Made by a program: the position numbers and the translations under genes
Notes under the pieces: generated by a model
Database searches by the model: none
What the model was told of the DNA's origin: nothing
What the model saw: the letters and a program-made list of their open reading frames with translations, nothing else
Shown: positions 18,347 to 27,329 of the stretch, in pieces
Layout: each line of letters begins with the position of its first letter
Position numbering within the stretch: position 1 is the stretch's first letter
Assembly: GCF_902167635.1 (NCBI RefSeq)
Contig: NZ_CABHMS010000006.1
Span: 124,001 to 188,000 of the forward strand
DNA length: 64,000 nucleotides
Direction: 5' to 3'
Source of the DNA: Chitinophaga vietnamensis
GTDB lineage: Bacteria; Bacteroidota; Bacteroidia; Chitinophagales; Chitinophagaceae

Positions 18347-18850
18347 GCATTCTCGCTTTATGGTTTCACAATCACCGGCTTAAATTCAGGCTGGACAGGG
18401 AAGACAGACAATTCGCGCACATGTAAGCATTTCCGTTTTGCTCTTTAACAATGCTCAGCTTTGCTCTAACATACCACTTATGTACAGCATGCTATATACC
18501 GTATAACCTTAACGGCTACACGAACCCTGCCAGGTATATCACTCAGCGCTGAAAAATTTACGGAGACAGGTGTTTTCATACAAAATGGTAGTTTAACAAC
18601 ATTGTCGATAAACGGGGCCAAAGCTGATTTACTCGTTCTAGGATCTTCTTAACCGCCTGATATTATATCGATTTGAACAACAACAGGTTAGTAAAAATTT
18701 TTAAAGGGAGGTCTGACTCTCGTTAATGATTGGACCTTCTGACACACAATAACATCCACAAAAAATTAGACTCTTAAATAAATTTATCATTTTTTGTTAA
18801 AATAAACAAAAAAGAAATAAGGGCTTAACAAGAAAACAATATTGCGGGTA
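18347..18850. other. Intergenic region without a recognisable gene
   Basis: About 500 bases, becoming A/T-rich after 18690. No open frame with coding character, no T-tailed hairpin and no exact TAnnTTTG match were found on either strand. It presumably holds the upstream region of the HdeD gene and the 3' end of the M28 peptidase transcript. Confidence 0.4.
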
Positions 18851-20344
18851 CTAAGGCTCGTGCCTGTCTACCACCAGTCGCGCATCACGGTTCGCAATAT
18901 CCCAGGCCGTATAGAACACCAGCCGGGCGCGGCGCGCCAGCAATTCGTAATTGATCTTCTCTACAGTATCAGTGGGTTTGTGATAGTCTGCATGGGTGCC
19001 GTTGAAGTAAAAAATGATGGGAATATTATGCTGGGCAAACATGTAGTGATCTGAGCGATAATAGAAACCTTCGGGATCATTAGGACCACTAAATTTATAA
19101 TCCAGTTGCATTTTAGTGTAGGCGTGGTTAGCCTTTTCATTGATAGGACGCAGTTCGGAACTGAGTTTGGAATCGCCAATGATGTATACGTAGTTGGTAT
19201 CTCTTTCATGCGCGGGGTCTATCCTGCCCACCATATCGATGTTGAGGTCTACCACGGTATTCGCCAAAGGATAAATGGGGTGTTCCGTATAGTAGCGTGA
19301 TCCCAGCAAACCTTTTTCCTCACCGGAAACAGTCATGAACACCATGCTCCGGCGAGGGCCATGGCCGGCCTTTTTAGCCCTTCCAAAAGCTTTTGCGATC
19401 TCGATAACAGCAGTAGTGCCGGAGCCGTCGTCATCAGCCCCGTAATATATTTTCCCGTCGTGAATACCCAGGTGATCATAGTGAGCGGTCACAAAAACGA
19501 TCTCATCTTTTTTATCGCTGCCTTCCAGAAAGCCGAGCACATTGGAAGGAGAATAGGTAATACTTGATTTCTCCAATGTGATATGTATGGGCGCGCTAAC
19601 GTTAACGGGCACACGCAGTCCTTTGTCGATATCCACCAGAAGACTGTCGCCACTGCTCACGCCCAATATGGCCGCGGCCAGCGCGGGCGTAATGTAATAC
19701 AGGTTGGGAGCTGTGGTAGGCTGCCGATCCATGTACAGGCCTGTTTTACGTATCTGTTCCGCGTCGAGCTTGCGATATTGCCTCGCATAGGCGCTGGTGT
19801 AGAGGATCGCTTTGGCGCCGGCATCGGCTGCCAGCTTGGGTTTATTGATGGCGCGTCCGTTCTCTCCCCCTTCCCTGACCAGTACGATCTTGCCTTTCAC
19901 ATCCAGGCTGTCGTAATTGATACCATATCCTGCATATACCACCGGCGCGCTGAAATCCTCATTGTGTGCGGCCCGCAGGTCGGCGAGATATTCTTCTCCG
20001 TATTGAAAGGTTTTATGATTAACCGTGATGGAGCTGTGTACCAGGGTGTCATTGTACATGGGATAATGTTGCTCCCACTGTCCATTAGCGCCAGGTTGAA
20101 GGCCTGCGGCCTCGAACTGGCTGATGATATAGGCGGCTGCCTTCTGTTGCCCCCTGGTAGCCGTTTCGCGGCCTTCCATGCCGGGGCCTGCAATCACATG
20201 GAGCTGCTGCCTGGCTGCTGCTGCCGTAATACCTTCGCCGTAAAGCGTTGCTACCGGACGGGCCGCCGCAGGCGCCTGCTTCGCCATCTGGGCGCTGGCA
20301 TTCAATAACAGCAATGAACAACAAACCGTGACAAAAACTCTCAT
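18851..20344 (-). CDS. Secreted M28 aminopeptidase with PA domain
   Basis: Exported zinc aminopeptidase, 497 residues from the ATG at 20344, which directly precedes a signal peptide (about 1-19, ending NASAQ). A PA-like insertion spans about 125-215. M28 ligands are His288 (TAHYDHLG), the GADDDGSG aspartates (304-306), Glu342-Glu343 (GEEKGLLGS), Asp370 (NIDMVGR) and a His in DYHKPTDT near 456. Not closely similar to the larger M28 enzyme at 1730-3952. Likely a periplasmic or surface peptidase for nutrient uptake. Confidence 0.92.
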   Translation of the reverse strand: MRVFVTVCCSLLLLNASAQMAKQAPAAARPVATLYGEGITAAAARQQLHVIAGPGMEGRETATRGQQKAAAYIISQFEAAGLQPGANGQWEQHYPMYNDTLVHSSITVNHKTFQYGEEYLADLRAAHNEDFSAPVVYAGYGINYDSLDVKGKIVLVREGGENGRAINKPKLAADAGAKAILYTSAYARQYRKLDAEQIRKTGLYMDRQPTTAPNLYYITPALAAAILGVSSGDSLLVDIDKGLRVPVNVSAPIHITLEKSSITYSPSNVLGFLEGSDKKDEIVFVTAHYDHLGIHDGKIYYGADDDGSGTTAVIEIAKAFGRAKKAGHGPRRSMVFMTVSGEEKGLLGSRYYTEHPIYPLANTVVDLNIDMVGRIDPAHERDTNYVYIIGDSKLSSELRPINEKANHAYTKMQLDYKFSGPNDPEGFYYRSDHYMFAQHNIPIIFYFNGTHADYHKPTDTVEKINYELLARRARLVFYTAWDIANRDARLVVDRHEP

Positions 20345-20360
20345 GTGGTTATTTTTACGG

Positions 20361-20396
20361 AGAAAAAAAGAGCTGCGTAACATCACACAGCTCTTT
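20361..20396 (-). terminator. Rho-independent terminator after rpiB
   Basis: On the minus strand a 9-bp stem AAAGAGCTG/CAGCTCTTT with a 12-base loop runs into seven T residues. It lies 61 bases downstream of the rpiB stop and just before the M28 peptidase start, separating the two transcripts. Confidence 0.8.
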
Positions 20397-20456
20397 AATA
20401 TACAAAATTTATGTAATCGTTATAATAGAAAATGTTGTGTGGCAAACCACTGCGGC

Positions 20457-20915
20457 TTACAGACAGGCCATTTTACGCACGCGGTTTTCGTGCCTGCCGC
20501 CTTCAAATGGCGTAGCCACGAAAACATCCACCATCTGGTTAGCAGCAGCCGTATCCACAAAACGTGCAGGGATGCAAAGCACATTGGCATTGTTATGGGA
20601 GCGTGCAAGCCTCGCCAGCTCTTCGCCCCAGCAGATCGCTGCGCGGATGCCCTGATGCTTGTTAGCCGTGATAGCTACGCCATTGGCGCTGCCACAGATC
20701 AATATACCGAATGCCGCTTCTTCTCTCTCTACCGCAGTAGACACAGGATGCGCATAATCAGGATAATCTACCGAATCTTTTGAGTGCGTACCATAATCTT
20801 TTACTTTCAATCCTTTCGCTTCCAGGTAAGAGATCACTTCTTCTTTATATTCAAATCCTGCGTGATCGGCGCCTATGGCTACAGGCAGCGCAAGATTAAA
20901 GGTAGTTTGTTCCAT
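20457..20915 (-). CDS. rpiB: Ribose-5-phosphate isomerase B
   Basis: Pentose-phosphate enzyme interconverting ribose-5-phosphate and ribulose-5-phosphate; 152 residues, RpiB/LacAB fold. Motifs seen are GADHAGFEYK (Asp17, His18), the catalytic Cys74 in ICGSANG, and SHNNANVLC with His107. Start ATG at 20915 gives the usual length. It is 46 bases downstream of tatC on the same strand and followed by a terminator. Confidence 0.95.
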   Translation of the reverse strand: MEQTTFNLALPVAIGADHAGFEYKEEVISYLEAKGLKVKDYGTHSKDSVDYPDYAHPVSTAVEREEAAFGILICGSANGVAITANKHQGIRAAICWGEELARLARSHNNANVLCIPARFVDTAAANQMVDVFVATPFEGGRHENRVRKMACL

Positions 20916-20961
20916 AACAATACGGTTTGTTTGTTAAAAATGTTGGCGCGTTATGCTGTTA

Positions 20962-21825
20962 TCACGACCACTCTTCTACTTCTTTTTCTTCCTTGGCGAG
21001 TTTTCCTTCGCGGTCACGCAATGCTCTCTTGGATATAAAGATACTGATTTCGTAGAGTAAGTACAGCGGCGTAAATACGATGAGCTGATCCACGATATCC
21101 GGCGGCGTAATGATCGCTGCAAGAACGAGGATCACTACAATCGCGTGGCGGCGATAGCTGCGCAGGAATTGCGGCGTGAGGATACCGATTTTCGTGAGGA
21201 AGAACACCAGCACCGGCAACTCGAACAAAATACCCATACCCAAGATGATCTGTGTCATCAGATCAAAATAATCATCGATGAAGAACTGGTTCACCGCTTT
21301 GGTAGTAACGGTATAGGATGCGAGGAAGTTGATGGTAAAAGGAGCCATCAGGAAATAAGCGAAGAGGATACCCAGGAAGAATTGGAAAGATACCCAGAAG
21401 ATCACGCCTCTGGCGCCTTTCAGCTCTCTTTCTTTCAATGCTGGTTTTACAAAGCGCCAGAACTCCCAGAAAATGTAAGGAAAGGCGCATACGAAGCCGA
21501 TAATGAACGCCGATCTGAATTGCAGCATGATCTGCCCCACCATCAGGTGGTTCTGAAATTGCGTCTTTACAGGCGTGATACACAGATTATCCCCCAGGCC
21601 CACTGAACGGCCCAATGCACAAAGAATACGATACGATGGAAAATTCGGATTGGTAGGCCCGAAGACTATTTTGTCCAATATCTCTTCTGTGTAGATAAAT
21701 CCGAATATGCTGAAAATAACGAGGGCGAAAAATGATCTGATGATGTGCCAGCGGAGATCTTCCAGGTGGTCGAAGAACGACATCTCTGCCTTGTCGTTAT
21801 TGTTCTTAAATATTTTCTTTAACAT
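20962..21825 (-). CDS. tatC: Sec-independent (Tat) translocase subunit TatC
   Basis: Polytopic core of the twin-arginine translocase, 287 residues with six membrane helices. The N-terminal MSFFDHLEDLRWHIIRS matches the TatC signature including the conserved Glu of HLEDLR, and the first periplasmic loop is enlarged, as is common in Bacteroidota. No tatA is adjacent. The C-terminus is highly charged. Probably co-transcribed with rpiB. Confidence 0.95.
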   Translation of the reverse strand: MLKKIFKNNNDKAEMSFFDHLEDLRWHIIRSFFALVIFSIFGFIYTEEILDKIVFGPTNPNFPSYRILCALGRSVGLGDNLCITPVKTQFQNHLMVGQIMLQFRSAFIIGFVCAFPYIFWEFWRFVKPALKERELKGARGVIFWVSFQFFLGILFAYFLMAPFTINFLASYTVTTKAVNQFFIDDYFDLMTQIILGMGILFELPVLVFFLTKIGILTPQFLRSYRRHAIVVILVLAAIITPPDIVDQLIVFTPLYLLYEISIFISKRALRDREGKLAKEEKEVEEWS

Positions 21826-22039
21826 GTTTATGCGATCGAACGATGTTGAATGCGGTTTGTATTCAGGATCACAAATATAGCTGTTGCATACTACAAATTA
21901 CAGCCCGTTGATCATAATTCAGATTGTTTTTAATCGGGCTTTAAGACAATAGCGATCGTCATTTCCACATAATGGAAACAATCAACAGTAAAAATGTATT
22001 TCCTGGAAAGTGAAGCGGAGCGGGCGTTGAGGTAGGTAC

Positions 22040-22077
22040 AAAAAAAGAGCCAGCCCGAGAAGAATCAAGAGCCGGCC
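22040..22077 (-). terminator. Rho-independent terminator (minus)
   Basis: Stem GGCCGGCTC/GGGCTGGCT with three G-T pairs, 12-base loop, then C and seven T on the minus strand. Confidence 0.6.
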
Positions 22078-22204
22078 TTTCATCCATTGTTTGTTAACCC
22101 CAAAAAAGTTGAATTCGAGAATGTCTTTGGCTTCCAGATCAACTACTTACCTAATTGATGGCAAGCGTTCAGAATAAGTAAGAATCTCTGGTAGCTTTTA
22201 TTTT
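22040..22204 (-). ncRNA. Candidate small RNA, promoter-to-terminator unit
   Basis: On the minus strand a TATTTTTG element (22211-22218) with a TTG 19 bases further upstream predicts a start near 22204. A terminator at 22040-22077 ends it, giving about 165 nt. Inside, CCAG/CTGG and ATCAA/TTGAT segments can pair. A 33-codon ORF starting MKGRLL overlaps the terminator and is not convincing as a gene. Alternatively this is an extended 3' UTR of the CNNM-type gene, whose stop is at 22460. Confidence 0.35.
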
Positions 22205-22459
22205 GTAATACAAAAATAACAAGAATTATTTTATTATCAATGTTGGAACACTTTTTTTACAACCTTTTAACAAAAATCAAATCATTGTGTTACATCACCT
22301 ACAGCAAATGTATATAATCCGTGTTAAATTCCTACTACTTTTTTGAAAAACGTTTTAGCAGTAATTGTTATTGTTCCGTTAATACAAATATTATTAAAAA
22401 ATTAATATTAACCTAATTTATTCTCAACAATTGTATGAACGGTAAAACTGATCAAGTTA

Positions 22460-23719
22460 TTATACTAAAATCTTCATTTTCACCATTTCAATCCTGGTGT
22501 CCGTTACATTGAGTATATCAAATTCATAATCATCTATAATGATCCTTTCCTTAATCCTCGGAATAGTTTCGTGATGATTGATGATATAACCGGATAAAGT
22601 TTCACTTTCGTCTTCCGGAAAATCAAGTCCGTACTTTTCATTCAAATAATCAAGCTCCAGACGACCGGAGAAAATGTATTCTTTTTCTGCAATCTGCTTC
22701 TCTACAAATTCTTCTTCATCATGCTCGTCCTTGATCTCTCCGAAGATCTCTTCCAGCACATCTTCGATCGTTACAATACCTGCAGTGCCACCAAATTCAT
22801 CCACTACCCAGGCAATGCTCTTGCGTTCCTTGTTAAACTTGCTGAGCAAATCAATAGCGCTCATCGTTTCCGGAACAGCCAGGATCGGGTGTATAATACT
22901 GGCGATATCCTTGGGCGACCGGAACAGGTCTAACTGATGGATATAGCCAAGAATATTGTCAATACTGCCTTCGAAGATGATGATCTTCGACAGCTTGGTA
23001 TCCATGAATTTCGTTCTGGCTTCACTGATAGGGCTGTTGATCTCCAATGATTCGATCTCTTTACGGGGAATAAGACAACCGCGGATCTTCACATGTGCAA
23101 GTGATAATGCATTTTCAAACAGCTCGGTGTTGAGCTCCTGATTCTCTGCCATGTGTTGCTGCGACTGACGGATAAAATGCTCTACATCCACGCGGGTAAA
23201 GGATTCGCGGGTTTCCAGTATCCTTACGTTGAAGAGATATTTCAACATCCATTCCGAGATAGACACCAGCACATTACCGATGATGTACAGCGGTTTTGCC
23301 ACGAAAGAGATCGGCAATGCAAAGAAGCTGAGCAATGCTTCCGGCCTTGAGCGGAAAATAGCTCTGGGCACAAAGAAGCCAAGGAACAACATCAGCAGCG
23401 TAGCTAACAAGATGCCCACGAGGATCATGAGCGGCGCTTTGTCGGCCTCCGCAGGCGGCGTAGGTTGCGGAGCTTGTAACACGCCCGCTACCATGATACT
23501 GTAGATCACCAGCGTGATCGTAAGACCTACCAGGCTGGTGGCCAGGAAACGGCTGGGATTTTCATTAAAGCTTGCCAAAATTTTGCCCGTAGCCCTGCCC
23601 TGCTTCTTCTTCAACTCGATGCTGAGTTTATTCACATTGGCAAAAGCCGCTTCAATACCAGCAAAGAAGCCGGCCAGCAATACCAGGAAAACTAAAATAA
23701 TAATTGTGTATCCGTCCAT
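22460..23719 (-). CDS. CNNM/CorC-type membrane protein with CBS pair (GldE-like)
   Basis: Inner-membrane protein of 419 residues. N-terminal CNNM domain with about four hydrophobic segments (residues 4-160), then two CBS domains (about 200-325; GCLIPRKEIESLE, WVVDEFGGTAGIVTIEDVLEEIFGEI) and a C-terminal CorC_HlyC domain. This architecture is used in magnesium or cobalt export and, in gliding Bacteroidota, by GldE. Which applies here is not decidable; no gld gene is adjacent. Last gene of the DUF4290-murA-gmk run, 42 bases after gmk. Confidence 0.88.
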   Translation of the reverse strand: MDGYTIIILVFLVLLAGFFAGIEAAFANVNKLSIELKKKQGRATGKILASFNENPSRFLATSLVGLTITLVIYSIMVAGVLQAPQPTPPAEADKAPLMILVGILLATLLMLFLGFFVPRAIFRSRPEALLSFFALPISFVAKPLYIIGNVLVSISEWMLKYLFNVRILETRESFTRVDVEHFIRQSQQHMAENQELNTELFENALSLAHVKIRGCLIPRKEIESLEINSPISEARTKFMDTKLSKIIIFEGSIDNILGYIHQLDLFRSPKDIASIIHPILAVPETMSAIDLLSKFNKERKSIAWVVDEFGGTAGIVTIEDVLEEIFGEIKDEHDEEEFVEKQIAEKEYIFSGRLELDYLNEKYGLDFPEDESETLSGYIINHHETIPRIKERIIIDDYEFDILNVTDTRIEMVKMKILV

Positions 23720-23761
23720 CCCAACAAAAATAATGAATTAGGAAAAGCAACAATCAACCAG

Positions 23762-24331
23762 CTATTTTATATTTAAAAAATCTGTCACCAGATCTTTCAC
23801 TTCTTCGTAAGCCCGCTCCAATACATCGTTTACCACGATCTTGTCGAATTCATGGGAGAACGACAGCTCGTAACGCGCCTTGGCCAGCCGCTCGTCGAGC
23901 GAATCCGCAGTTTCGGTGCCGCGCTCGCTGAGGCGCTCGCGCAGGGTATCGATCGAAGGCGGTTGTATAAATATAGTCAATGCTTCCTGATGATAGTGTT
24001 CTTTGATGGAAAGCGCGCCTTTTACATCGATATCCACCATGGGCACCTGGTTGTTGTTCCAGATGCGTTCCAGCTCACTTTTAAGGGTGCCATAATATTT
24101 GCCGGCATACACCATTTCATATTCTGCAAATTCATGCGCATCTATTTTCTGATGAAACTCTTCGAGCGTGAGGAAATAGTAATCTTTACCATTCACCTCA
24201 TTGCCGCGCGGGGCGCGGGTAGCGGCGGAAATGGAGAAAGCCAGCTGCGGCAGTTCGGCCAGCAGTTTTTTTACGATGGTAGTTTTACCGGCGCCGGAAG
24301 GCGCGGTGATGATGATGATCTTTTTTTCCAT
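23762..24331 (-). CDS. gmk: Guanylate kinase
   Basis: Essential kinase converting GMP to GDP, 189 residues. P-loop APSGAGKTT at about 9-17, the GMP-binding region with TRAPRGNEVNGKDYYF, and EYEMVYAGKYYGT are all present. It lies between murA (90-base gap with a weak hairpin) and the CNNM-type gene. Confidence 0.95.
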   Translation of the reverse strand: MEKKIIIITAPSGAGKTTIVKKLLAELPQLAFSISAATRAPRGNEVNGKDYYFLTLEEFHQKIDAHEFAEYEMVYAGKYYGTLKSELERIWNNNQVPMVDIDVKGALSIKEHYHQEALTIFIQPPSIDTLRERLSERGTETADSLDERLAKARYELSFSHEFDKIVVNDVLERAYEEVKDLVTDFLNIK

Positions 24332-24357
24332 AACTGTTTGTCGGTTACCACAAATGC

Positions 24358-24400
24358 AAAACCCAAAAACCGGCGGAAAGTTGCCTGGAATTTGGGTTTT
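24358..24400 (-). terminator. Weak hairpin between murA and gmk
   Basis: AAAACCCAAA (24358-24367) pairs with TTTGGGTTTT (24391-24400) around a 23-base loop. Only four T residues follow on the minus strand, so partial attenuation or mRNA processing is as likely as termination. Confidence 0.35.
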
Positions 24401-24421
24401 GGTAAAGTTCTTTCGGATTAT

Positions 24422-25729
24422 TTACACTCTCTTGATATCTGCGCCCAGTTTTCTGAGCCTTTCGTCGATGTACTGGTATCCGCGGTCGATCTGGTCGATG
24501 TTTTGAATGGTGCTCTTTCCTTCTGCACTCAGCGCAGCGATGAGCAGGGATACGCCGGCACGTATATCCGGCGACGACATGGTGATGCCGCGCAAAGGAT
24601 GCTGGCGTCCCAGGCCGATCACAACGGCACGGTGCGGATCGCAAAGCACGATCTGTGCGCCCATGTCGATCAGCTTGTCCACAAAGAACAGGCGGCTCTC
24701 GAACATTTTCTGATGGATCATCACGCTGCCTTTGGCTTGCGTAGCCACTACCAGCACGATGCTGAGCAGGTCAGGCGTGAAGCCGGGCCAGGGATGATCG
24801 GATATAGTGAGAATAGAACCGTCGAGGAAGGTTTGTATCTCGTAAGCGTCCTGTGAAGGAATGTAGATATCGTTATCTCTGAATTCCATGTGGATGCCCA
24901 GCTGGCGGAACTTTTCAGGGATGATACCGAGATGTTCGATGCCGGCATTCTTGATGGTGATCTCGCTCTGCGTCATGGCGGCGAGGCCGATGAAGGAACC
25001 TATCTCGATCATATCAGGCAGCATGCTGTGTTCGCAGCCGCCGAGGTGGGAAACGCCTTCGATGGTGAGCAGGTTGGAGCCTACGCCGGAAATGCGCGCG
25101 CCCATGCGGTTCAGCATCTTGCAAAGTTGCTGCAGGTAAGGCTCGCAGGCGGCGTTGTAGATAGTGGTAACGCCTTGCGCCATTACGGCGGCCATCACGA
25201 TATTGGCGGTACCGGTAACGCTGGGTTCATCGAGCAGCATGTAAGTGCCTTTGAGACCATCCGTTTCGAGGCGGAAGTAATTATCGTCCGCATCATAAAG
25301 GAATTTAGCGCCCAGTTTCTCAAAACCGATGATATGTGTATCCAGGCGGCGGCGGCCGATCTTGTCGCCGCCGGGCTTGGGGATAAAAGCCCTGCCGAAG
25401 CGCGCCAGCAGCGGGCCCGCGATCATCACGGAACCACGCAGCCTGCCTGATTTCTTCTTGAATTCAGCGCTCTGCAAATACTCGAGATCGATATTATCTG
25501 CCTGAAACTCGCAGGTATCGCGACTGATACGGTTAATCTTTACACCTGAATCTCCCAACAATTCTATCAACAGGTTAACATCTACGATATCGGGAATATT
25601 GGTAATGGTCACCTTTTCCGGTGTCAGCATAACGGCGCTGATGATCTGTAAAGCTTCGTTTTTGGCGCCTTGGGGTATAATTTCCCCTTTAAGACGGTGG
25701 CCGCCTCTTACTTCAAAAGCACTGCTCAC
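24422..25729 (-). CDS. murA: UDP-N-acetylglucosamine 1-carboxyvinyltransferase
   Basis: First committed enzyme of peptidoglycan synthesis, adding enolpyruvate to UDP-GlcNAc; 435 residues. Lys23 and Asn24 (GAKNEA) match the substrate-binding pair. The catalytic-loop cysteine of the E. coli enzyme (Cys115) is replaced by Asp122 in PGGDKIGRRRLD; enzymes with Asp here are known to be active and insensitive to fosfomycin. The start is GTG at 25729, which shares a GTGA overlap with the DUF4290 stop. The loop PGFTPDLLS near the C-terminal third carries the other conserved Asp. Confidence 0.95.
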   Translation of the reverse strand: MSSAFEVRGGHRLKGEIIPQGAKNEALQIISAVMLTPEKVTITNIPDIVDVNLLIELLGDSGVKINRISRDTCEFQADNIDLEYLQSAEFKKKSGRLRGSVMIAGPLLARFGRAFIPKPGGDKIGRRRLDTHIIGFEKLGAKFLYDADDNYFRLETDGLKGTYMLLDEPSVTGTANIVMAAVMAQGVTTIYNAACEPYLQQLCKMLNRMGARISGVGSNLLTIEGVSHLGGCEHSMLPDMIEIGSFIGLAAMTQSEITIKNAGIEHLGIIPEKFRQLGIHMEFRDNDIYIPSQDAYEIQTFLDGSILTISDHPWPGFTPDLLSIVLVVATQAKGSVMIHQKMFESRLFFVDKLIDMGAQIVLCDPHRAVVIGLGRQHPLRGITMSSPDIRAGVSLLIAALSAEGKSTIQNIDQIDRGYQYIDERLRKLGADIKRV

Positions 25730-26448
25730 TTGTTCCTGTTTTTGTTGTATTTGTTATTGTGCTTGTTGTTGTTATTCTTGCCGCTGTTATTGCCGCTTTT
25801 GAATTTGTTTTGCTGGAAGCTCTTCCGCTTGCCGCTGCTGGTGCGGAAATGTTCTCCTACATTGCCATTGGCAAGGGTATTACCGCCCTGTCCGAATGCA
25901 GCAGGAGCAGGTGTTCCAACGGGAGCATTGCCCGGGAAATATTCCAGTCCGCCATTGGTAATAGAAGCCAGTTCCGCTTTAATGGCGTCGTCATGCACGC
26001 TTTCCTTGTGCCAGTTAGAATAAGCCAGCTTCATGTAGTTGGCAACGGTTTGTGTAAAGCCTTCTTTCTTTTCAGGGTTCTCTTCCTGTAAAGCTTTATC
26101 GATCACCATTTCCAGGTTCTTGCCGAAGTGGCGGTTCCGGGGATATTTTTTGGGATAAGGAAGTCTGTCGGGCTTTGCTCTCAGTGTTTCCTGAGTGGGG
26201 ATGGGGTAAGGTGATTCCACCTTCAGGTTAAAACTGGAGATATTGAAGATGTGATCCCAGAGTTTATGCCTGAAATCCTCCACATTTTTCAGATGCGGAT
26301 TCAGCGTACCCATCAGCTCTATTACTGCCATGGCATTGCGCTGGCGGTCCATATCGTCCTCGATGGTCAGCAGAAATTCTACCATTTTCTGGATATTTCT
26401 GCCATACTCTTTCATTATCAGGTGATTACGCGTGGTATTGTATTCCAT
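25726..26448 (-). CDS. DUF4290 family protein
   Basis: A 240-residue protein of a family found in Bacteroidota, function unknown. The first 170 residues are helical and conserved in character (EYNTTRNHLIMKEYGRNIQ, GTLNPHLKNVEDFRHKLWDH). The last 70 are low-complexity, rich in Asn, Lys and Gly, and probably disordered and nucleic-acid-like in charge. It starts the murA-gmk run and overlaps murA by four bases, implying coupled translation and a link to cell-envelope growth. Confidence 0.85.
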   Translation of the reverse strand: MEYNTTRNHLIMKEYGRNIQKMVEFLLTIEDDMDRQRNAMAVIELMGTLNPHLKNVEDFRHKLWDHIFNISSFNLKVESPYPIPTQETLRAKPDRLPYPKKYPRNRHFGKNLEMVIDKALQEENPEKKEGFTQTVANYMKLAYSNWHKESVHDDAIKAELASITNGGLEYFPGNAPVGTPAPAAFGQGGNTLANGNVGEHFRTSSGKRKSFQQNKFKSGNNSGKNNNNKHNNKYNKNRNK

Positions 26449-26621
26449 TAGTGTTATTTAAAAGTATTATTTGATGATGGAACATCTCAAGTGAAGAAGT
26501 AAATCGGCAACATCTGTGCAAACATAATAAAAAAAAGCGAGGAACATTTCACCGCATCGTAAGTCTTGAGCATGAAGAAAAAAAGCCTAATTTCAGCGGG
26601 CAAAAAAATCCGGATTTCCTC

Positions 26622-27323
26622 ATGACCAAACTCCCCATATTGCTCCTGCACGGTGCGCTGGGCGCCAGCTCGCAATTCGCATCCCTGGCCGCTTTGCTCG
26701 AGCCTCACTATGACGTATATACGCTGAACTTCAGCGGGCATGGCGATGTCCCCTTCTCCGGGAAAGGTTTTAATATACCTGTATTTGCAGACGAAGTGAT
26801 CCAGTTCCTGGAAAAGCATGACCTGGCCTTTGTACACATATTCGGTTACAGCATGGGCGGCTACGTAGCCATGTACCTCGCACGGCATGCACCTGAACGG
26901 ATAGGCCATGTGATCACGCTGGCCACCAAATACAACTGGAATGAAGCCACTGCGGGCAGGGAAGTAAAACAGCTGGACCCTGCACTGATCGAAGAAAAAG
27001 TGCCTGCCTTCGCTCAAACCCTGGCGGAACGGCATGCGCCCAAAGACTGGAAAGAAGTAGTGAATAAAACAGCACAGCTGATCAGCGAGCTGGGAGGACA
27101 ATCGCCTTTAAAGATGCAGGACTATGCGCAGGTGGTATCACCTTGCATGTTGATGTTGGGCGACAAAGACCATATGGTGTCTTTCCAGGAAACGATAGAA
27201 GTTTATAAAGCCTTGCCCCTGGCGCAATTCACGGTATTGCCGGATACAGTACACCCACTCGAGAAAGTGGATGTACCGTTGCTGGCATATTTTATCAGGC
27301 GATTCACGACCCAGAAGATATAA
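26622..27323 (+). CDS. Alpha/beta hydrolase
   Basis: Soluble alpha/beta hydrolase fold protein, 233 residues. Oxyanion motif LLHGALG at the N-terminus, nucleophile Ser in GYSMGG (about residue 76), acid Asp in LGDKDHMV (about 187), and base His in DTVHPLEK (about 213). The lid is small. No signal peptide. Substrate unknown; an esterase or thioesterase role is typical. Flanked by divergent DUF4290 and convergent kynA, so it is monocistronic. Confidence 0.88.
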   Translation: MTKLPILLLHGALGASSQFASLAALLEPHYDVYTLNFSGHGDVPFSGKGFNIPVFADEVIQFLEKHDLAFVHIFGYSMGGYVAMYLARHAPERIGHVITLATKYNWNEATAGREVKQLDPALIEEKVPAFAQTLAERHAPKDWKEVVNKTAQLISELGGQSPLKMQDYAQVVSPCMLMLGDKDHMVSFQETIEVYKALPLAQFTVLPDTVHPLEKVDVPLLAYFIRRFTTQKI

Positions 27324-27329
27324 GCGCGC

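Noticed and set aside
22019-22147. Short minus-strand ORF with a hydrophobic stretch (MKGRLL...)
   Set aside because: It runs through a terminator hairpin, so it is unlikely to be translated as a gene.
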